Shown here: one piece after another, positions 58,483 through 64,000 of the stretch
Layout: each line of letters starts with the position of its first letter
How positions within the stretch are numbered: position 1 is the first letter of the stretch
Assembly (NCBI RefSeq): GCF_000508225.1
Contig: NC_023063.1
Location: 868,001-932,000 of the forward strand
DNA: 64,000 nt
From: Ehrlichia muris AS145
GTDB taxonomy: Bacteria > Pseudomonadota > Alphaproteobacteria > Rickettsiales > Anaplasmataceae
Direction of reading: 5' to 3'
Position numbers and translations under genes: made by a program
Notes under the pieces: model-generated
Told to the model about the DNA's origin: nothing
Database searches by the model: none
Seen by the model: the letters and a program-made list of their open reading frames with translations, nothing else

Positions 58483-59198
58483 TACAGTATCTTTATTATG
58501 AATGCAACATAAAACTATATTATATATAGTATATTTTCACTAAAATTTTAAATTTATTTCTTAATTAAGAGAAAAATCTATGCTTATAGTAAGACACATA
58601 CACAAAGAATCATCCCAAACATAACAAGGATTTTTGAATATTTAAGCAATTAGAAAATTTATATTCTTAGCAATTACCATCAGTACAAAAGACTACATAT
58701 TCATTTGAATAGCAAACAAATATCTATCAAAACTCATTTAGCGACACAAAGAACCTGAAAGTAATAATTGTGTGCTAATTACATCTTACAAACTTGTAAC
58801 ATATTAGCAGAAAACAACAAAAATATACACACTTCAATATTAGCCTATTAGTTACCAGGAGATCACGCACTTATTAATTTTAATCTATAACAAAATAATC
58901 TATGTACTGAACATTGTCTTATAAATATTATAATAGAAATAGAACTCCTTTCATAACAAGACACAACAACAATACTAAAGGTTTTATGACACAAATCTTA
59001 TGTTATTTGAATACAACTATATAAATAAATATTTTTACTAAATAACATTTCTCAAGAATACAGTATATTTGTTTATCAACATATTACAACTAACAATATA
59101 CTAAGATCCAACTTAAATAAGGTTACCTATATACAGCACAGCTCTATCTTGCTTAATATGAATTTAAAGAATCATAAATTTTCAAATAAACAACTAAC
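58483..59198. other. Non-coding gap in the orphan block
   Basis: About 715 bp with no supported gene, array or RNA. The 1092-residue protein's promoter should lie at its left end. Confidence 0.45.
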
Positions 59199-59888
59199 TT
59201 ACTTAGCAAGACCTAACGATGAACTATCTACAGCACTTGCTGCCTCTCTTATTCCATTAAAGATAAACAATTTACGCTCACTTTCAGTAATAATAGATTC
59301 GATACTAAAATTATAAGCAGTAAGTGCTTGAAGATTATCTCCCTCCTTAAACATCTCGTAAACATAGCCTTTCATTTTCTGTCCTAATTGACGTAATTGC
59401 TCATAATTATTAACTACCTTATCGTAGATCTCTTGAGAAGCCATCACAGATCTTTCTGATTCGTCTAATGCTGCATCTAGAGTAGTTTTTATCTCCTGAG
59501 AAAGACAAGAAAGATCCTTATAACACAAGTTCATGTTCTGTCGTAAATTCACTACATCATCAGAATGGTCCTCAGAATACCCCACAATATTCCTAATTAA
59601 ATCCTGATAACAATATACAGAAAATAATTGAAATCTAAGATCTCTCATTACAGAAATAAGATTAGCCGCAGTTCTATATTCAAAACTCTGCATAACAAAA
59701 GTTGAACGAAGATAAGTATGCGGCGGCAAAATACCTGGAGCTTCAACAGTCGAGCCTCTTGGTATATCATGCTGTGGTACATGCAATTTAGGTTTTAATA
59801 AAAACCTCATTAAATAATACAATACAACTGCAAAGAACGCAACTACAAGTATCCCCACAACTAAACCAACTATTTCTGAAGTATCCAT
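59199..59888 (-). CDS. Single-pass membrane protein with helical domain (orphan)
   Basis: Unrecognised protein of 229 residues. One N-terminal hydrophobic helix lies at about residues 6-27 (IVGLVVGILVVAFFAVVLYY), followed by a basic stop (LMRFLLKPK), so the rest is probably cytoplasmic. Residues about 65-225 form a long helical, coiled-coil-like domain (EYRTAANLISVMRDLRFQL and later segments) with no known motif. It resembles the 54666-55010, 55171-58449 and 61796-62167 proteins only in architecture (N-terminal anchor then polar body), not clearly in sequence. Confidence 0.77.
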   Translation of the reverse strand: MDTSEIVGLVVGILVVAFFAVVLYYLMRFLLKPKLHVPQHDIPRGSTVEAPGILPPHTYLRSTFVMQSFEYRTAANLISVMRDLRFQLFSVYCYQDLIRNIVGYSEDHSDDVVNLRQNMNLCYKDLSCLSQEIKTTLDAALDESERSVMASQEIYDKVVNNYEQLRQLGQKMKGYVYEMFKEGDNLQALTAYNFSIESIITESERKLFIFNGIREAASAVDSSSLGLAK

Positions 59889-60905
59889 AGTATTACCCTA
59901 CGTTAACAAATATTGACATACTAATAACAATATCCAAATAAACTAGTGCTATGTAACTGAACAGCTTTTTTTACCCTAATTAAATGGTACAACTTAAATA
60001 TTAAATTATATATAATTTATATAGGCTTTTTTCCACATTTTGAAGAGGATAATAACGAGATGCTTTTTCAAACCCTAATAAACATTGTAATGAATTGCTA
60101 TTCAATTCTTGCTTATGATAATGTTTATCAATAAGCTATTAGGAGCACCTAAATATTAAGTTCATCCCTTATCAGATATATTCAAGGTAGTAATTTGCCA
60201 TTTACTATGGCATATGTCAATGTAGGGTTTAATCAAGCTTATCAAAATTTTGTACTGGTAACGATTCATCAACATTCATTAAACAACCAGAACATTATAA
60301 TAGTTCCTCATTAGTATATCTTTTTGATATAGTTTTATACTCCATCTCATCTCTTGCAACCTTGAAAGTATTTTTTCCTCCAGAATGCTTATTTTATATA
60401 TTCTAAAGCACAACCACTATTATTAGTTTTTCATTATAAAATCACAGAGAAAACAATTTTTAGTTAATAAATCTCCACCAGGAACCTATTTATTATTTTA
60501 AACCATGTACTCTTGTACATTAAGTAGCAATACAACATAATAAAAGGCAATAGAATTATCATAACTGAGACAAGATTAGATTACCACCCATATACTATAT
60601 AAATAGTATACTCTCCTAAAAGTTAATTTTGGGAATGTTATTCAATGTGTCTTTAGTACATCACGTATTAAACAATATGTAATTTTGTCAGATATAGAAT
60701 ATTCTATAGTGAAGCCATAACTAATAAAACTCTTTCTTATTATGTTTTTGATCATCAATTGACTTTAGAATAGTAGATAGTAATACCACAAGATACACTG
60801 GCTTATAACGTACATAAAAAAACTACATAACAATTTTACAAACTCATTATCCTTTAACAGCAGTATAAAAATTAGATTATCAAAAGATTTGCTGTATAAC
60901 ATTAA
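59889..60905. other. Non-coding or decayed stretch
   Basis: About 1 kb without an intact gene. A coding-like but interrupted frame at 60229-60393 (minus) is listed separately; elsewhere stops are dense in all frames. Confidence 0.4.
60229..60393 (-). pseudogene. Possible decayed gene fragment
   Basis: One minus-strand frame reads 55 codons with a single internal TAA at codon 33: NKHSGGKNTFKVARDEMEYK, then TISKRYTNEELL, stop, then CSGCLMNVDESLPVQNFDKLD. Composition is more protein-like (Asp, Glu, Lys, Val, Gly) than the surrounding sequence, but the stretch is short and no family is recognised. Tentative. Confidence 0.28.
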
Positions 60906-61440
60906 TTACTTAAAACAATTACATATCACTATAACTGGCCAATTCACTACATCATTATTTATGATATAACCTGTATCTGAAGCTGGAACACTATAAAATA
61001 TTTTTTGTACGTTACCCTCAAAACATACATATTTTGCTGCACAATCTAATGTTCGATCTATCAAAACCTCAATATAAAAACTTACACTCGAAGTAAGATC
61101 AAATTTTAAAAATACTTGACTTATTATATCACACTTTAACCTATTCATGATATCAACAAAACTTTTATAAACCTCTAAGTGATATAAAGTAGGAAATGAA
61201 TTTATAGAATTCTCCTTTTATAGCAACTACCGTGTTACTAAACCTTTCATAAAATTTCTGTCTTATTTCATTCCATTTTTGCATTGTTACTCTAGGCTCA
61301 ATATACTCATGTAACTTACAATTACTAATATACTTTTCCTAAATTTCAAATACGTGATGAAAAACTTCTACCTCCAATTTCTCTAGGAGAATAATGAACA
61401 CAACAAACATCAGAACTACATTTGAAAGAATACCCTCTAA
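60906..61440 (-). pseudogene. Decayed membrane-anchored orphan gene
   Basis: The minus strand holds protein-like sequence broken by a stop and a frameshift. From about 61437 down, a hydrophobic segment SNVVLMFVVFIILLEKLEVE leads into FHHVFEI and a TAG (61339-61341). The same frame then gives RVTMQKWNEIRQKFYERF and SNTVVAIKGEFY. A +1 shift near 61190 moves to the next frame, LYHLEVYKSFVDIMNRLKCD, which continues to 60906 as the last open piece (80 residues from the ATG at 61148). Pieced together this is about 170 residues with an N-terminal anchor, like its neighbours. No family is recognised. The 60906-61148 piece could still be a small gene. Confidence 0.45.
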
Positions 61441-61795
61441 CTATTACCCATGATAAGCAATAGAGTTACTGCCATACACCCCCACAATTATGCATCATAT
61501 AAATTATGCTTACTACAAATTTGACAATAAATAAGTTAATAAAATTAATCAGAACTAATACTATAGTACCATAAACATTTAGATATTCTTCCAGAAAAAA
61601 ATATATTAAGTTATATTATTAATAGCAAAAATACGATAGCATTAACTAAACAGAATATCTATACAACGTCAAGCAATAACCTACTATAAAAACACTCTAC
61701 AAAAAATCTATTTTTAAAGCATTGTATAAAAACAACCAATAGCATTATACCACTTGATAGAGAAAGTAATAAAAAGATCTAATAATGTAAAATCA
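61441..61795. other. Non-coding gap
   Basis: About 355 bp of AT-rich sequence with nothing recognised, downstream of the 61796-62167 gene. Confidence 0.4.
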
Positions 61796-62167
61796 TTAAC
61801 TCTTTGTTTGAGAACCCGATCTTACACAACAATCAATATCAATCACACTACTCAAACATATACTGCCACTTTGACAGTCACCTTCCATATTTCGTTCATT
61901 AACTGCTAACCTATCTTGGACAATACCATCTGCATTTACGTCAACTCTTTTCTCTAACTTATCAATCTTATCATACAGCATGATGGCATTAGCACCTGCC
62001 TCAAGCGCATTGTCTTCAGAACATGACATTCTGTAATTTAGCTGCTGGATTTTATTTTCCATATTTCTCATACGACGCAACATATATATCATTATGGCAG
62101 GCATTATTGCTAAAACTAATATAATAGTTACCATTAAGGTAACCAACATCGCATCTTGATAACTCAT
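61796..62167 (-). CDS. Small membrane-anchored coiled-coil protein (orphan)
   Basis: Unrecognised protein of 123 residues. One N-terminal hydrophobic helix lies at about residues 8-30 (VTLMVTIILVLAIMPAIMIY), followed by a basic patch (MLRRMRNMENK) and a short coiled coil (about 33-80, with heptad-like Leu/Ile spacing in IQQLNYRMS and AIMLYDKIDKLEKRVD). The C-terminal ~35 residues are Cys/Ser-rich. An AAAGAGTG ribosome site precedes the ATG. The anchor-first layout matches the other orphans of this block. Confidence 0.72.
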   Translation of the reverse strand: MSYQDAMLVTLMVTIILVLAIMPAIMIYMLRRMRNMENKIQQLNYRMSCSEDNALEAGANAIMLYDKIDKLEKRVDVNADGIVQDRLAVNERNMEGDCQSGSICLSSVIDIDCCVRSGSQTKS

Positions 62168-63670
62168 AACACACTCTTTTTAAAATTAAAATCTACTGAT
62201 TTATACTAACAACTACCTATATTAACTATCTTACCCAAAGTCAAAATATATGAACCAATCTACTCTGATAGACAGTCACATGTACACCTACTGCCATGAA
62301 TATCTAATACATAAAATAATACCTAACATATAACAACTTTCTGTAGCGTATTAATTTAGTAAAACATGTACACTTCACCATTTTTAAACACACCATAGAA
62401 TACGAAATAGTATAATATACAAGTAATAAATTTATTAATTCACTTATCACAGATATTCAATTAAAAAGATATTATCACAACATATTTATATTTAGAACTT
62501 ATAGATATAGCATACAACTTGGAATTTTTTCATATCACTCTCTATCCAGAATTACTATGATACAAGTCTCATTATTTTGCTTCTTTCAAATCATGAGTTA
62601 GAAACACAATAGATTGCTATAAATTATTATCTACTACTTTTGACATAATAACTTAACATCAATAACATCCCAAACAAGAATTTCAACCATTAGACTTATA
62701 CATTATCTATAACACTTTAATAGACTTAACTGTATTTAGTTATTGATATAATCAACCTTAGCTTAAAAAGGAACACCTTTCTTACAGAATAATCAAGAAA
62801 TTACAACTTCTAATTTTTAAAAATTCAGCATTTATTCAAAAAAGTAGCATCTTGCTAACAAAATAATTTGCATTGATTGAAAAAAACGTATTCTTAAATC
62901 ATATAACTGAAGCTAAGAATAATATAGTTAATAAAACTACTATTCTCTGTAAATTACTTAAAAGATCTTAGCAGCTTTTATTATTAATGATATTTAGTTG
63001 AAACATCAGCAAGTTAGAATCTGCTATACCTAGTGCAGGAAAAAAACAATACCTTATATTGAGATTTAATTTTTAATAAATTGTTATTTATTTCATAAAA
63101 ATATACTAATTATAGTATATTTTATTTGCAAATATTACACCAATTTTTGTTGTATGGTTTCTTCTTGAGTAAGAACTTACTTTTCAATAAAGTGCTATAT
63201 TAAGTATATTCATAACTATAAAAACCTTTTATCTTATTTTCCTACAATATACCTAAAAAACACATGCGATATTACTATCTATTATTAGAAGTAAATCAAT
63301 TAACCAAAAACATCATAGAAAAAGACAAATCTTTTTCATTATAGCTTCACTTAGGAATTTGTATATCTAACAAAATTATATATTATTCAACACATGATGT
63401 ACTAAAGAAACATTGAACAACATTAGCAAAATTAACTTTCATACATAACATTTACTTCGTATATATTTTACACAATTACTTTACTATCAATTAAAACTTA
63501 TACTACAACACTTATAAAAGCATATACTAGCAAACATTACATTCATAATTAAAAACAATACTCATCATGTTATTGGATCATAATAAATATTTTTAAAATA
63601 ATCGTAATATTCTTAATGCAAAGACACTCGTAATATATGCACATATGAGATGGAACTCTTCATCATAAAA
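62168..63670. other. Long non-coding stretch
   Basis: About 1.5 kb, the longest gene-free stretch of the window. No intact frame, array or RNA was recognised. It contains the dyad at 63098-63123. It may include fully decayed genes. Confidence 0.45.
63098..63123. promoter_or_regulatory. Perfect 11-bp inverted repeat
   Basis: AAAATATACTA, loop ATTA, TAGTATATTTT. It is perfectly symmetrical, lies far from any called start, and shares its CTA-ATTA-TAG core (reverse orientation) with the dyad at 58465-58482. It could be an operator, a structured RNA element or a chance AT palindrome. Confidence 0.35.
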
Positions 63671-64000
63671 CTAAGAACAATACATAGATATAATTTCACC
63701 CTTCCATTTTACAAGTATTTCAACTATAAGATTTGATAAATTAACTACATTATCCCAATTAATAATCAACAGTATAGTATTAACTAATAAAAAAATCATA
63801 TGCCAGTACAGTAGCTGTTTATTTCTACGTAACCAAAAATTAAATAATCTCTCCAACAGAGTATTATTAATATTCTTTAATTCATTTACTTTTTCAATGA
63901 TTTTTACTTCTTGTATATTGGGTAATTTTAAATAATCCGTAGTATTATCAATAATATAAGAAAAACTAACTTTGTATTCTTTTAACTGTATACTTAAACT
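63671..64000 (-). CDS. C-terminal part of an unknown membrane protein (cut by window end)
   Basis: The minus-strand frame is open from the window end to the stop at 63671, giving 109 visible residues; the start lies outside the window. The visible part begins with a polar, Lys/Glu/Asn-rich helical stretch (KLPNIQEVKIIEKVNELKN), then a basic segment (FWLRRNK), one hydrophobic helix (LLYWHMIFLLVNTILLIINW) and a short tail ending WKGEIISMYCS. A TTG at 63856 could look like a start, but the frame clearly continues upstream. No family recognised. Confidence 0.6.
   Translation of the reverse strand, partial: SLSIQLKEYKVSFSYIIDNTTDYLKLPNIQEVKIIEKVNELKNINNTLLERLFNFWLRRNKQLLYWHMIFLLVNTILLIINWDNVVNLSNLIVEILVKWKGEIISMYCS

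Overview
The window is AT-rich, sparsely coding DNA from an obligate intracellular alphaproteobacterium of the Anaplasmataceae. It is most likely an Ehrlichia, and the style fits E. ruminantium best. The grounds are low GC, long non-coding gaps, a reduced housekeeping gene set in scattered small operons, an NtrY-type sensor kinase, a fused TRAP permease, a Ser-rich tandem-repeat membrane protein, and many intergenic tandem arrays with 122-239 bp units. The species call is inference; no 16S or map1 locus is present.

Layout. 0-10 kb (+): 3' end of aspS, a HAD hydrolase and an RDD membrane protein, a frameshifted ppdK, two alpha/beta hydrolases, an antiporter/complex I-type subunit and a membrane-anchored cytochrome c. 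10-11 kb: a tandem array and tRNA-Val. 11-13.3 kb (-): folD and gmk, the latter with a perfect 122-bp duplication of its 5' end. 13.7-16.6 kb (+): frameshifted ccmC, then ruvA and ruvB. 16.8-31.7 kb (-): an MFS transporter, thyX, sdhA-sdhB, frataxin plus an ABC exporter, glyA, rpsF-rpsR-rplI, and a CvpA protein downstream of a TRAP permease. 32.1-36.8 kb (+): radA-ccmG and bolA-grxD-ligA, with a perfect 216-bp duplication of the ligA 3' end. 38-42 kb (-): rnd, ntrY and a cold-shock protein. 42.3-45 kb (+): an SDR-like protein, dcd and ccmA. 46-47.1 kb (-): frameshifted ctaA. 47.4-54 kb: a DsbA/Com1-like protein, a large orphan protein, hisS and purC. 54-64 kb (-): a gene-poor block of Ehrlichia-type orphans, most with one N-terminal membrane anchor, including a 1092-residue protein with six 24-residue repeats, two decayed-looking loci and a gene cut by the window end.

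How the genes connect. Respiration and haem handling recur but are dispersed: sdhAB, cytochrome c, ccmA, ccmC, ccmG and ctaA. Redox and Fe-S functions (cyaY, bolA-grxD, ccmG, a DsbA-like protein), one-carbon and nucleotide functions (folD, glyA, thyX, dcd, purC, gmk) and repair functions (ruvAB, radA, ligA) are also present.

The most notable signals are three otherwise intact genes (ppdK, ccmC, ctaA) that each need exactly one extra base in an A or T homopolymer, perfect duplications at gene edges (gmk, ligA), four intergenic tandem arrays (one with an alternating two-unit order), and the orphan membrane-anchor cluster at 54-64 kb.
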